DNA from: Galactobacter sp.
GTDB taxonomy: Bacteria; Actinomycetota; Actinomycetes; Actinomycetales; Micrococcaceae
Assembly: GCF_022712295.1 (NCBI RefSeq)
Contig: NZ_JALAGT010000005.1
Location: 1 to 53,618 of the forward strand
Length of the DNA: 53,618 nt
Reading direction: 5' to 3'
Positions 45,292 through 53,618 of this stretch are shown here, piece after piece (the stretch's first letter is position 1; the number at the start of each line of letters is the position of its first letter). The position numbers and the translations under genes were made by a program. The notes under the pieces were generated by a model. It ran no database searches. It was not told the DNA's origin and was given only the letters and a program-made list of their open reading frames with translations.

Positions 45292-47862
45292 ATGGGATCG
45301 CCACGGAATCATCGGAACCGGAAACCTCTGAAGGCTCGCACCGTGCCCACCGAGATCAGAGTTCGCGGTGCCCGGGTCAACAACCTGAGGAATCTCGACG
45401 TGGACGTCCCGCTGCAACAGCTGGTGGGCATAGCGGGGGTATCGGGCTCAGGGAAGTCCTCGCTCGCCTTGGGCGTGCTGTACGCGGAGGGTTCACGCCG
45501 CTACATCGAGGCGCTCTCCACCTACACGCGGCGTCGCATGGCCCAGGCTCCACGCGCCGCCGTGGACTCCGTGGAGCACGTCCCGGCCGCCCTCGCGCTG
45601 CGACAGCGGCCGGGGGTCCCCGGTGTCCGCTCGACGTTCGGCACCTCAACCGAACTCCTCAATGTGCTTCGGCTGATGTTCTCGCGGTTGGGATCCCATG
45701 TGTGCCCCAACGGTCACCGTGCACCGCCGTCGCTGGCGGTCGCCGCCGAGACGGCCTTCCCCTGTCCGGTGTGCGGGGAACAGATCGATGCGCCCGGCGC
45801 CGAGGCACTGGCCTTCAACGCCGAGGGTGCTTGTCCCACCTGCCAAGGCACCGGCGTGACCCGCACTGTGGACGACGACTCCTTGGTGCCGGATCCGTCC
45901 AAGACCTTGGACCAGGGTGCCGTGGTCCCGTGGAACATGTTCGGCTTCAACGTCCAGCCGGACATCGCCCGCGAATTCGGTGTCAGAACTGACGTCCCCT
46001 ACTCCGACCTCGAGGACTGGGAACGCGAGATCGTGCTCAACGGTCCTGAGGAGAAGAAGCACATCTTCGTCACGTCCAAGAAGGGCGTGCATGATCTGGA
46101 CTTCACGTTCCGCAATGCCCGGCTCACGGTCTTGGAAGAGTTGAAGAGGGCAACGGACGAAAAGCGCCTGAAGCGTGTGGACCGTTTCCTCACCACAGGA
46201 ACCTGTCCGGACTGCCACGGCAGCCGGCTCTCCGACACGGCACGCACTCCGCTCATCGGTGCTGACGTGACCCCGGACGGCACAGCCACAGGCGGCATGA
46301 ACCTCGCAGAGGTCACCGCGCTGAGTCTCGACAGCGTCCTGTCATGGGCGGAGCAGGTTCCGGATGGACTCGATCAGCGCATGCGGGCCCTGGCCCTCGG
46401 CCTTGTTGGCACCCTCACCCAGATGGGCCAACGCCTTGTCCAGCTGGGACTCGGCTACCTGACCCTGGACCGCGCGGGTTCCACCCTCTCCACAGGGGAA
46501 CGCCAACGCACCCAGCTCGCACGGGCCGTTCGCAATGCCACCACCGGCGTGCTCTACGTCCTCGATGAGCCCTCCATCGGCCTGCACCCTGCCAACGTGG
46601 ACGGTCTTCTCGGGGTCATGGAGGATCTGTTGGAAGACGGAAACTCCGTGGTCTTCGTGGATCACGACGTCCAGGTCCTCGAGGCGGCCGACCATCTCAT
46701 CGAGATCGGACCTGAATCCGGGCGCGACGGCGGGACGGTGGTGGCTCAGGGAACTCCCGCAGACATCGGCAACGCCCCCGGCTCCAGGCTCTCCGGTTTC
46801 CTGACCGGTTCCGAGAACATCGTGGTCAGGAAGCAGGCCCCCGAACCGTTCCAGCACGGCACCATCAGCATCGCGACCGAACCGGTGCACACCGTGCACG
46901 AGTTGGATGCCGCCTTCCCGGTAGGCCGGCTCACCGCTGTCACCGGAGTCTCGGGATCGGGCAAGACCACGCTGCTGCTGGATTCCCTGGTACCGGCCAT
47001 CGCAGCGCATGCGGCGGGGGGCGGGCACACTACGTCGGGCATGATGCCGGGACACGTCGTTGAGCTGGACGCACCCGAGGCAACCCGCGTCCACGTCGTG
47101 GACGCGACGCCGATCGGCATCAACGTCCGCTCCACCGTGGCGACGTACTCCAAGGTCATGGACGAACTCCGCAAGGCCTGGGCGGACACAGAGTCGGCCA
47201 AGGCGGCCGGCCTGACGGCATCGGACTTCTCCTACAACACGGGTTCCCTGGCCTGCCCGCGCTGCGAAGGGACAGGACGGATCAGTTTGGACGTGCAATT
47301 CCTCCCCGACATCGACATCGCCTGTGTCGAGTGCGGAGGCAGCCGCTTCGCGGACAGCGCCAGGGAACACCGCCGCGACGGGATCTCTCTCCCCGATGTG
47401 CTGGAGATGACCATCGCTGAAGCCCTGGAGGCCGTCAGAGGCCTTCCCAAGGTCTCCAAGCGGCTGCAGGCCTTCACCGAACTCGGTCTTGGCTACCTGA
47501 CCCTCGGCGAGGCCACTCCGGAACTCTCGGGAGGCGAGGCCCAGCGCCTGAAACTGGTCAATCAGCTTCACCGCGATCAGCACAACGCCGTCTTCGTCCT
47601 GGACGAACCCAGCGTGGGGCTGCATCCCCTGGACGTCCGCACCCTGGTCCATGTCCTGGACCGGCTGACGCAGCGAGGGGCAACCGTGATCGTGGTGGAA
47701 CACGATCTGGACCTGATCGCCAACGCGGACTGGATCATCGACATGGGACCCGGCGGCGGCGAGGACGGGGGTCGCATCGTCGCGACCGGGACCCCGGACA
47801 AGGTGGCAGGGAACCCGACCTCCGTCACCGGCCGCTACCTGCGCCGTCACCTCCAGCGATAA
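45292..47862 (+). CDS. UvrA-like ABC ATPase without UvrB-binding domain
   Basis: An 856-aa UvrA-family protein with two ABC modules: Walker A GVSGSGKSS and GVSGSGKTT, Walker B VLDEPSIGLHP and VLDEPSVGLHP, signatures STGERQR (unusual first, instead of SGGE) and LSGGEAQR. The first zinc site is CPNGH (Cys138) and CPVC (Cys158), only 15 residues apart; in canonical UvrA about 100 residues of UvrB-binding domain lie here. It is thus a UvrA2/DrrC-type protein, linked elsewhere to DNA-drug resistance, rather than the main excinuclease subunit. TAGCAT lies 6 nt before the ATG. Confidence 0.88.
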   Translation: MGSPRNHRNRKPLKARTVPTEIRVRGARVNNLRNLDVDVPLQQLVGIAGVSGSGKSSLALGVLYAEGSRRYIEALSTYTRRRMAQAPRAAVDSVEHVPAALALRQRPGVPGVRSTFGTSTELLNVLRLMFSRLGSHVCPNGHRAPPSLAVAAETAFPCPVCGEQIDAPGAEALAFNAEGACPTCQGTGVTRTVDDDSLVPDPSKTLDQGAVVPWNMFGFNVQPDIAREFGVRTDVPYSDLEDWEREIVLNGPEEKKHIFVTSKKGVHDLDFTFRNARLTVLEELKRATDEKRLKRVDRFLTTGTCPDCHGSRLSDTARTPLIGADVTPDGTATGGMNLAEVTALSLDSVLSWAEQVPDGLDQRMRALALGLVGTLTQMGQRLVQLGLGYLTLDRAGSTLSTGERQRTQLARAVRNATTGVLYVLDEPSIGLHPANVDGLLGVMEDLLEDGNSVVFVDHDVQVLEAADHLIEIGPESGRDGGTVVAQGTPADIGNAPGSRLSGFLTGSENIVVRKQAPEPFQHGTISIATEPVHTVHELDAAFPVGRLTAVTGVSGSGKTTLLLDSLVPAIAAHAAGGGHTTSGMMPGHVVELDAPEATRVHVVDATPIGINVRSTVATYSKVMDELRKAWADTESAKAAGLTASDFSYNTGSLACPRCEGTGRISLDVQFLPDIDIACVECGGSRFADSAREHRRDGISLPDVLEMTIAEALEAVRGLPKVSKRLQAFTELGLGYLTLGEATPELSGGEAQRLKLVNQLHRDQHNAVFVLDEPSVGLHPLDVRTLVHVLDRLTQRGATVIVVEHDLDLIANADWIIDMGPGGGEDGGRIVATGTPDKVAGNPTSVTGRYLRRHLQR

Positions 47863-47875
47863 GACCTTCGGGACA

Positions 47876-47946
47876 CAGATTTCCCCCTCCTACCCGAAAC
47901 GCTGCGCGGGACCCGCGTGGCGCGTTGGGTCGAAGGGGGAAATCTG
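47876..47946. terminator. Long inverted repeat between convergent genes
   Basis: A 13-bp perfect outer stem (CAGATTTCCCCCT, 47876-47888, with 47934-47946) encloses imperfect arms ACCCgaAACGC/GCGTTGGGT and a GC core CGCGGG-A-CCCGCG. It lies between the UvrA-like gene and mvaS, which converge, so a bidirectional terminator is the simplest role. There is no U-tract outside the stem on either strand. Confidence 0.6.
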
Positions 47947-47961
47947 AAGGGGTGAGAGGGA

Positions 47962-49116
47962 TCAGACTCGCGCGTACTGCCGTGCGCCTTCGACCACACC
48001 GGTCAGCCGGAACGGCGCCGCCCCGGACTCGGGCGTCACGGTATCCGCGGAACCCTGAACGCTACCGGCATACACGTCCCGATACTCCGAGAAGGTCAAC
48101 TGCACACGCGAGTCCAGACCGACCACTGCAGCGTTCACGTCGAGCGCGGCCCGGTAATCGTCCTGAACGGCCAGCGTCAGGAACTCGCCCACGGAACCGG
48201 AGCCGTAGGAGAACAGGCCGATCCGCTTCCCGGCCAACTCGCGGTTGTGGTGCAGCAGGGAGATCAGCCCGATCCAAGCCGAGGCCGTGTAGGTGTTGCC
48301 GATCTGGCGGTTGTAGATGAAGGACTCCTCGATGAGTTCCTCACCCAAGTCCACACCCAGATGTTCTGCGATCGCCTTGTGGGCCTTGCGCGCCATCTTG
48401 GTGTAGGGCTGGTGATGAACGAAGCGGTCGATTTCTGCAACGCCGACTCCGCCCTGGGCCGCGTAATCGTCCCAGGCCGCGACACAAGCGTCCAGGTAGG
48501 CGGACACTGAAAGCGCTCCGGCCACCAGAGGCGTGGAGGAGTCGTTGGGGCGCCAGAAGTCGTTGACGTCGATGGTGGCCACACCATTGATCGGTTCCAC
48601 GACGGCGATGGCCGGGTCGGCGGTGACCAGCATCGCGACGGCCCCGGCGCCCTGCGTGGGTTCGGCCGGGGTATCGATGGCATAGCGGGCCACATCGGAG
48701 GCGATCACCAGCACACGTTCCTGCGGGTTACGGGCCACCAACCCCACGGCCGCCTGCAGCGCAGCGGTCCCGGAGTAGCAAGCCTGCTTGAACTCGACCA
48801 CACGCACACCACGCGGCAGACCCAGCAGACCGTGAGCAAAGACGCCGGCGGATTTGGACTGGTCCACGCCGGACTCGGTGGCGAAGAAGACCGTACGAAT
48901 GCCCTCGGAGCCGTGGCGATCAAGCACCTGCTTGGCTGCGGCGGCGCCCAGGGTGACGGCGTCCTCGTCCGGGGCCGGGATGCTCATGTGTTCCTGGCCG
49001 AGCCCGAACTTGAACTTGTTGGGGTCCACCCCGGTGGCGTTGGCGAGGTCGTCCAGCGCCAGCACGTGGTGCGTGGTGGCGAAGGCGATGTCGTGGATTC
49101 CGATGCTGGTGGTCAT
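47962..49116 (-). CDS. mvaS: Hydroxymethylglutaryl-CoA synthase
   Basis: HMG-CoA synthase (384 aa) joins acetyl-CoA and acetoacetyl-CoA. The catalytic Cys is in VEFKQACYSGTAAL, the His in RFVHHQPYTKMA and the general-base Glu in FFATESGVDQSKS. The ATG overlaps the mvaA stop (ATGA); the longer frame upstream only crosses mvaA. It is the last gene of the mevalonate operon. Its acetoacetyl-CoA may come from the thiolase at 19.4 kb. Confidence 0.95.
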   Translation of the reverse strand: MTTSIGIHDIAFATTHHVLALDDLANATGVDPNKFKFGLGQEHMSIPAPDEDAVTLGAAAAKQVLDRHGSEGIRTVFFATESGVDQSKSAGVFAHGLLGLPRGVRVVEFKQACYSGTAALQAAVGLVARNPQERVLVIASDVARYAIDTPAEPTQGAGAVAMLVTADPAIAVVEPINGVATIDVNDFWRPNDSSTPLVAGALSVSAYLDACVAAWDDYAAQGGVGVAEIDRFVHHQPYTKMARKAHKAIAEHLGVDLGEELIEESFIYNRQIGNTYTASAWIGLISLLHHNRELAGKRIGLFSYGSGSVGEFLTLAVQDDYRAALDVNAAVVGLDSRVQLTFSEYRDVYAGSVQGSADTVTPESGAAPFRLTGVVEGARQYARV

Positions 49117-50159
49117 GCTCGTTTCCGTTCCATGAGCGTGTGGGTGCTCATCAATTCCCCGGGATTGGTTTGTGCCGCGAGCAGGGAGAGTTCCCCGCAC
49201 AGCACGATGGCGGCCGTCAGCGCGGCCAGTCGGGCGGAGTTGGCGCCGGGTTCGCGGTCCTCGCGGCACCCGATCCGTGTCAGAGCTTCCTCGACGTGCG
49301 GCAGATCCTTGCCGTTACCCACGGTGCCCACGATGACGTTGGGCAGGGTGGTGGAGAAGTACAGGCCGTCCTCGCGGGCCTCCGCGTAGGTGGTGCCCTG
49401 GGAGCCCTCGACGATGTTGGCGGCATCCTGGCCGGTGGCCAGGTAGATGCCGAGCAGCATATTGGCGAAGTGGGCGTTGGCGCTGCGCAGTGCGCCCGCT
49501 GCGATGGACCCAACCAGGTCCTTGCGCACCACGAGGTCCGTGATCTTGGTGGCGGTGGAGCGCAACCGCTCCTGAACGATCGAATGCGGAATCAGGATCT
49601 CCGCAATGACGCTGTGGCCGCGGCCGAGCACACCGTTGACGCCGGTGGCCTTCTTGTCCGAGCAGAAGTTCCCGGACACCGACCCGTACTCCAGGGCAAG
49701 CCCCCAGGACAGGATGGCTTCCATCAGCCGATCCGCTGCGGCGGTGACCATGTTGTGCCCGGATGCGTCACCGGTGCGCAGCGCGAAGCGAACGAAGAGC
49801 AGGTTCCCGACCTGTTCCGGATGCAGCTCGATCAGCTTGGCGAACCGAGATTGTCCGGTCACGACGGAGACGAGTTCGTCGTAGCGCGACTCGATGACGG
49901 CCGTGGCGGCCGCCGCGTCGGCCGCGGTGGGTGCCACGAAGAGCACAGAGCGCGTCATGCGCTGGTCAAGGTGGGTGACGCGGATACCGCCCTCGATCAT
50001 GCGGGAGATCTTGGCGCCACGTCCCACCGACGGCCACAGCGGGGATTCGTAGGTGGCCAGGGGCACCTCGACCTCGCCCTCCGCGGCGTTGCCGCTGATG
50101 CGGATCGGTCCCACCCAGCTGGTGGGAATCGGCGTCACCGCCGAATCGTGAACGCTCAC
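49113..50159 (-). CDS. mvaA: Hydroxymethylglutaryl-CoA reductase
   Basis: HMG-CoA reductase (348 aa) makes mevalonate. The catalytic Glu is in PLATYESPLW, the Lys in CSDKKATGVNGVLGRGHSV, the Asp in GDASGHNMVTAAADR, and a C-terminal His in LMSTHTLMERKR. Size and motifs resemble the NADPH-dependent enzyme of mevalonate-using Streptomyces rather than the class II enzymes of Firmicutes and Pseudomonas. The start GTG overlaps the fni stop (GTGA). Confidence 0.93.
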   Translation of the reverse strand: MSVHDSAVTPIPTSWVGPIRISGNAAEGEVEVPLATYESPLWPSVGRGAKISRMIEGGIRVTHLDQRMTRSVLFVAPTAADAAAATAVIESRYDELVSVVTGQSRFAKLIELHPEQVGNLLFVRFALRTGDASGHNMVTAAADRLMEAILSWGLALEYGSVSGNFCSDKKATGVNGVLGRGHSVIAEILIPHSIVQERLRSTATKITDLVVRKDLVGSIAAGALRSANAHFANMLLGIYLATGQDAANIVEGSQGTTYAEAREDGLYFSTTLPNVIVGTVGNGKDLPHVEEALTRIGCREDREPGANSARLAALTAAIVLCGELSLLAAQTNPGELMSTHTLMERKRA

Positions 50160-51253
50160 TGCGTCTCTCCTGTTCTCTGACCCGCTTCGCTTCTGCGGGC
50201 GTAGGTGCGGGGGTCGATTCCTCGCAGCTGCGCAAATTCTCTCAAGTTCCCGCGGATCAGCACATCCGTGGAAGTCAATGCCTGCGGGGTGGATGCCCCG
50301 AGTAACGCCAACAGGTCCTTCACCCTGGAGATCCACGTTCTCATATGCCCGACGGCGGCTTCCTCGCCCTCCATGGCCGCGGCGAGCATGGGGCCTGCGG
50401 CCCCCGCAGCGGCGGCCCCGAGCGCCAGGGACTTGGCCACGTCGAGGGGCGAGCGAACGCCTCCGGAGGAGAGCACCGTGATGCCTTCGGGTGCGTCAAG
50501 CAGGCAGGACGCTGCTGACTGTCCGAAGCCGATCAGGTGCGCGTAGGGGTCCTGGCGACGACCGGCCTCGATCTTGGCGAAGTCCGTGCCGCCGACTCCG
50601 GCGACGTCCGCCACCTGAACGCCGAGATCGCGCAGCGTGATGAGGGTGGAGCGGGAGAGCCCGAACCCCACCTCCTTCACGATCACGGGGACCGGGCTGG
50701 CGGCCACGGTGGCCTCCACGCCAGTCAGCCAAGAGGAGAACTCGCGTGAACCCTCCGGCATGACGGTCTCCTGCACGGCGTTGAGGTGCAGTTGCAGCGC
50801 ATCCGCAGCGAGCAGGTCCACCGCGATCTTGGCGTGTTCCGCCGGGCGCCCCGCGCCGAGGTTCGCCATGACGAAACCGTCGGGGTTCTCCTCGCGCAGC
50901 ACCGTGAAGGTGGAAGCCGTCTCGGGGGCATCAACGGCGATGCCGAGGGAGCCGGAAGCGATGGGTGCGCCGGTCTCGCGTGCGGCCACGGCCAGGGCGC
51001 GGTTGATCTCGCGCGCATGGTCGGTTCCACCGGTCATCCCGTTGACGTACACCGGAACGGGCCACGTGAACGGGCCGACCGAGGCGGTCAGATCCACCCG
51101 GTCGGCGTCGATGCCGGCCAACGCGTGGTGCAGGAACTCGAGGTCGTCGAAGTCGTTCCGGTGGGGACCGGCGGCCTGCTGCTCGGCGGCAAGGCGGATA
51201 TGGTCCTCCTTGCGGGGGGCGGCCGCGGAAAGCCCGGGGTGCTCGCTGCTCAC
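50156..51253 (-). CDS. fni: Isopentenyl-diphosphate isomerase, type 2 (FMN)
   Basis: Type 2 IDI (365 aa) interconverts IPP and DMAPP with reduced FMN in a TIM barrel. Visible motifs: RKEDHIRLA near the N-terminus, VYVNGMTGGTDHAREIN, QLHLNAVQETVMPEG (catalytic Gln/Glu region), VIVKEVGFGLS and VLSSGGVRSPLDVAKSLALG. The GTG start overlaps the pmk stop by 4 nt. The enzyme is essential in organisms that make IPP only through mevalonate. Confidence 0.95.
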   Translation of the reverse strand: MSSEHPGLSAAAPRKEDHIRLAAEQQAAGPHRNDFDDLEFLHHALAGIDADRVDLTASVGPFTWPVPVYVNGMTGGTDHAREINRALAVAARETGAPIASGSLGIAVDAPETASTFTVLREENPDGFVMANLGAGRPAEHAKIAVDLLAADALQLHLNAVQETVMPEGSREFSSWLTGVEATVAASPVPVIVKEVGFGLSRSTLITLRDLGVQVADVAGVGGTDFAKIEAGRRQDPYAHLIGFGQSAASCLLDAPEGITVLSSGGVRSPLDVAKSLALGAAAAGAAGPMLAAAMEGEEAAVGHMRTWISRVKDLLALLGASTPQALTSTDVLIRGNLREFAQLRGIDPRTYARRSEAGQRTGETQ

Positions 51254-52371
51254 TGGTTCACCCCCGAATCCACGCCCGGGCGGGCGCCATGGACATGCAG
51301 GTCCAAGGGGCGGATCTCGTTACGGGTCCACACGTCGGTGATGGTGGCAGCGTCCACATGGTTGGGCACCAAGACGATGCCGCAGTCACCACCGCCGGCG
51401 CCGGAGGGCTTGGCTGCGGCGCCGACCGACTCCGCGGACTCGCAGAGCAGCCGCAAGGTGTCTGTCTCGATCAGCGTTCCCGAAGCCTTCCCCAGGCGTT
51501 GCAGCAGCCGCCGCACCCGACGCAGCGTCTGCAGCTGGGTCTCGGTGTCCCCGGTCTCCAGGGCCTTGGCGAAGCTCTCCACGCTGTCTCGGGAAGCGGC
51601 CAGGAATTCTTGGAAGTCAGGGTGAGACGACGGGGACCGGTGCGTCATCCCGTCCACGAGCGCCTCGGTGGAGGCAGGCGAACCCGTCCAGCCCACCAAC
51701 AGCGCGGCCTCAGCGGGGGCGGGCAGCGCCCGCACGGAGAAGTCGTCCCAGGCCGGCGCCTGCAGGGTCTCGGAGACCAAGTGCTCACTCAGATAGGCGC
51801 GCAACGCGAACCGGTCGGGAGCCGTGTAGCGGATCCAGCCACCGTAGGTGGAGGCCGCGATGTCGCCGCCGGAGGACTTGGGAGCCACCTGAATGGCCGT
51901 GAGCAGGGAGAGCTTGAAGCGCTCCTCGATGCTCAGTCCGAGCCCATAGAAGGCATCCAGCGCCTGAATGGTCGCCACGACCACGGCGGCCGAGGAACCG
52001 AGCCCGAACTTACGACCTGAGGGGTCGTCGAGTTCAGAGGTGATGTGCAGGTCGAAGTACGCCGGCGCCAGGCCGCGCTCTGCGCGCAACCGGTCCACTG
52101 TGGACAGCGCGGACATCACGTAGTCATAGGGGTGGTGATCCGCCACGATCTGGGTACCGTCGCGCCGCCACACCAAAGGCAGGTTCCCGTACTCCGGCGA
52201 GTGGACCCGGCCGGCCCCCTCGCTGCGGGTCAGCCGAACGGTGAGGAAGCGATCCACGGCCACCAGGACGGCAGGTTCCCCGGGCTCCACCACGGCATAC
52301 TCGCCCACGATGAAGAGCTTGCCGGGCGCCTTGGTCTCGATGAACGCCGCACGGTCGATGACGCCGCTCAT
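51250..52371 (-). CDS. pmk: Phosphomevalonate kinase
   Basis: A GHMP kinase (373 aa) that phosphorylates mevalonate 5-phosphate. Motifs: KAPGKLFIVGEYAVVEPG at the N-terminus, the ATP loop KFGLGSSAAVVVA, SSGGDIAASTYGGWIRY and the C-terminal KPSGAGGGDCGI. The start is the ATG at 52369-52371, overlapping the mvaD stop (ATGA); a GTG three codons earlier (52380) is less likely. Confidence 0.93.
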   Translation of the reverse strand: MSGVIDRAAFIETKAPGKLFIVGEYAVVEPGEPAVLVAVDRFLTVRLTRSEGAGRVHSPEYGNLPLVWRRDGTQIVADHHPYDYVMSALSTVDRLRAERGLAPAYFDLHITSELDDPSGRKFGLGSSAAVVVATIQALDAFYGLGLSIEERFKLSLLTAIQVAPKSSGGDIAASTYGGWIRYTAPDRFALRAYLSEHLVSETLQAPAWDDFSVRALPAPAEAALLVGWTGSPASTEALVDGMTHRSPSSHPDFQEFLAASRDSVESFAKALETGDTETQLQTLRRVRRLLQRLGKASGTLIETDTLRLLCESAESVGAAAKPSGAGGGDCGIVLVPNHVDAATITDVWTRNEIRPLDLHVHGARPGVDSGVNQ

Positions 52372-53348
52372 TCGGCGCACTCCACCGCAGCACTGACCAA
52401 TCGGGCCCCTGGCCCGGGCGCCACCACCGTGGTCGGCCCGATCTCACCTAGCGCGTCGGCCACGGCGTCGGCGTCGCCCGGACGGCATACGGCCACCACG
52501 TTCGGCCCGGCGTCCGCTGTGCCGTAAACCTCCACACCGGAGGCGCGCAAGCTTTCGATGGCGTCGAACGCCGCGATGGAGGCGGGGGCCAGGTAGCGGA
52601 TGGGAGGAACGGACCCGTTGATGTGTGCGTGCATCCGCAGCGCGTTGGACTCGGTCAGCTCCCCCAGCGTCGTGAAGTCGCCGGCCGCGGCGGCGGCCTC
52701 TGCCTCCACCAGCGTCTGGGTGGTCGAGGACACCCAGGCATCGTGGAACGGGCTCGTGGCGGCACTTCGACGCATGCCCTCACGCGAGGAAACGGACTTT
52801 GATCCGGCGTCCAGGGTCAGCACCACCATGCGCAGGTCCGGAGCGGGAACGGCCTCCGCGTAGGAGGACTGGTCATCCGTCCCGGCTCGCCAGATGGCGA
52901 AGCCAGTGCCGTCCGGGATGGAGCGGCAGGCCGAACCCGAGCCTCGGCGGGCCAGACGGGAAAGATCGCGTTCGGAGAGAGCCAATCCGTACTCCGCCGC
53001 GGCGGCCACGGCCAACGCGGCAAATCCGGCCGCGGACGACGCCAGACCAGCAGCCGTGGGCACCTCGTTGCTCGACTCGACACGAGCCCTGCTCGTGGAG
53101 CCGGCCAAGGTACGCACGTGGTCCAAGAAGGCCACCACGCGCTCGAGCGGCTTGCCTGCAACGGCTTCGCCGCCCAGCAGGAAAACGTCCTCGTCGGCGT
53201 CTGGAGTCAGCGTCACCGAGGTTGTGGTCGGGAAGGCATCCAACGTCATGGACAGGCTGCCGGTTTCGGGGAGGATCAGCTCCTCGTCCCGCTTACCCCA
53301 ATACTTCACCAACGCGATGTTCGGGTGAGCGCGAGCGATCGCTGTCAC
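52368..53348 (-). CDS. mvaD: Diphosphomevalonate decarboxylase
   Basis: MvaD (326 aa) decarboxylates mevalonate diphosphate to IPP with ATP. The N-terminus IARAHPNIALVKYWGKRDEE and the loop PTAAGLASSAAGFAALA are diagnostic, as is RRGSGSACRSI. After that the usual FGG is replaced by PDGTG (one residue longer), a small deviation in the active-site flank. The GTG start overlaps the mvk stop. Confidence 0.95.
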   Translation of the reverse strand: MTAIARAHPNIALVKYWGKRDEELILPETGSLSMTLDAFPTTTSVTLTPDADEDVFLLGGEAVAGKPLERVVAFLDHVRTLAGSTSRARVESSNEVPTAAGLASSAAGFAALAVAAAAEYGLALSERDLSRLARRGSGSACRSIPDGTGFAIWRAGTDDQSSYAEAVPAPDLRMVVLTLDAGSKSVSSREGMRRSAATSPFHDAWVSSTTQTLVEAEAAAAAGDFTTLGELTESNALRMHAHINGSVPPIRYLAPASIAAFDAIESLRASGVEVYGTADAGPNVVAVCRPGDADAVADALGEIGPTTVVAPGPGARLVSAAVECAE

Positions 53349-53618
53349 AGGGCCTCTTCCTGACGAACGGACTGGAGTCCGCCCTGATCAGCCGGGGACT
53401 CGAGGGTGGAGGTCCACACCCGTGCCGCACCGGCCGTGGTGAGAGCATGGCTCACCGCAGTAGCGGACTCGCTTGAAGATACCAGCGCAACCACGCAGCC
53501 ACCGAGTCCTGAGCCCGTGAGCTTGGCCCCATCGGCTCCAGCGGCCAGCGCCGCGGCGGCCAACGTGTCGAGTTCCGGGGTGCTCACCCCCAGTTCGGAA
53601 AGCACCTGATGTGCCTGG
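53345..53618 (-). CDS. mvk: Mevalonate kinase (C-terminal part, cut by window edge)
   Basis: About 90 C-terminal residues of a GHMP kinase. The conserved third motif KLTGSGLGGCVVAL is visible, preceded by LSELGVSTPELDTLAAAALA, and the chain ends QSVRQEEAL. Position as first visible gene of the mevalonate operon, upstream of and overlapping mvaD, identifies it as mevalonate kinase. The N-terminal two-thirds and the operon promoter lie beyond the right edge. Confidence 0.9.
   Translation of the reverse strand, partial: QAHQVLSELGVSTPELDTLAAAALAAGADGAKLTGSGLGGCVVALVSSSESATAVSHALTTAGAARVWTSTLESPADQGGLQSVRQEEAL

Noticed and set aside
52900..52960. Possible frameshift in mvaD at the SACRSI-PDGTG segment
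   Set aside because: The frame is continuous on both sides with normal GHMP motifs; a one-residue insertion explains the deviation.

Overview
This 53.6 kb window is chromosomal DNA from a high-GC Gram-positive bacterium. A mycothiol synthase (mshD) next to a GlnR-type orphan regulator, long actinobacterial forms of S3 and NusG, and TANNNT -10 boxes point to Actinobacteria. The overall gene content suggests Micrococcales, perhaps Micrococcaceae; the genus cannot be fixed by eye.

Positions 1-24.9 kb, almost all on the minus strand, hold the information-processing core. In transcriptional order it runs tRNA-Trp, secE, nusG, rplK, rplA, rplJ, rplL, (inserted plus-strand thiolase), rpoB, rpoC, rpsL, rpsG, fusA, tuf, the S10 operon (rpsJ to rpsQ), then rplN and a cut-off rplX. 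The block is divided into units by long GC-rich hairpins (after rplA, rplL, rpoC, fusA, tuf and rpsQ). Structured 5' leaders precede rplJ (recognisable L10 leader with an attenuator-like hairpin) and rpsJ (a predicted three-way junction at the inferred transcript start).

Positions 25.0-47.9 kb are a housekeeping region on both strands: aspartate aminotransferase, PspC protein, phosphofructokinase, YgfZ and nitrobindin-like proteins, glnR-mshD, polyphosphate kinase plus MutT1, thyA-folA, asd, murB with two MaoC hydratases, a single-polypeptide beta-phosphoglucomutase/GH65 phosphorylase fusion, and a short UvrA-like ATPase lacking the UvrB-binding insert. Many of these genes have a TANNNT box only 6-8 nt before the start codon, which suggests leaderless transcription.

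Positions 47.9-53.6 kb carry a minus-strand mevalonate operon, mvk(partial)-mvaD-pmk-fni-mvaA-mvaS, with every junction overlapping by a 4-nt RTGA. The thiolase at 19.4-20.6 kb could supply acetoacetyl-CoA to it, so the window may hold a complete acetyl-CoA to IPP/DMAPP route. No mobile element, CRISPR array or prophage was seen. Everything found belongs to known families; the most noteworthy items are the rpsJ leader, the HAD-GH65 fusion, the recurrent leaderless promoters and the split mevalonate/thiolase arrangement.
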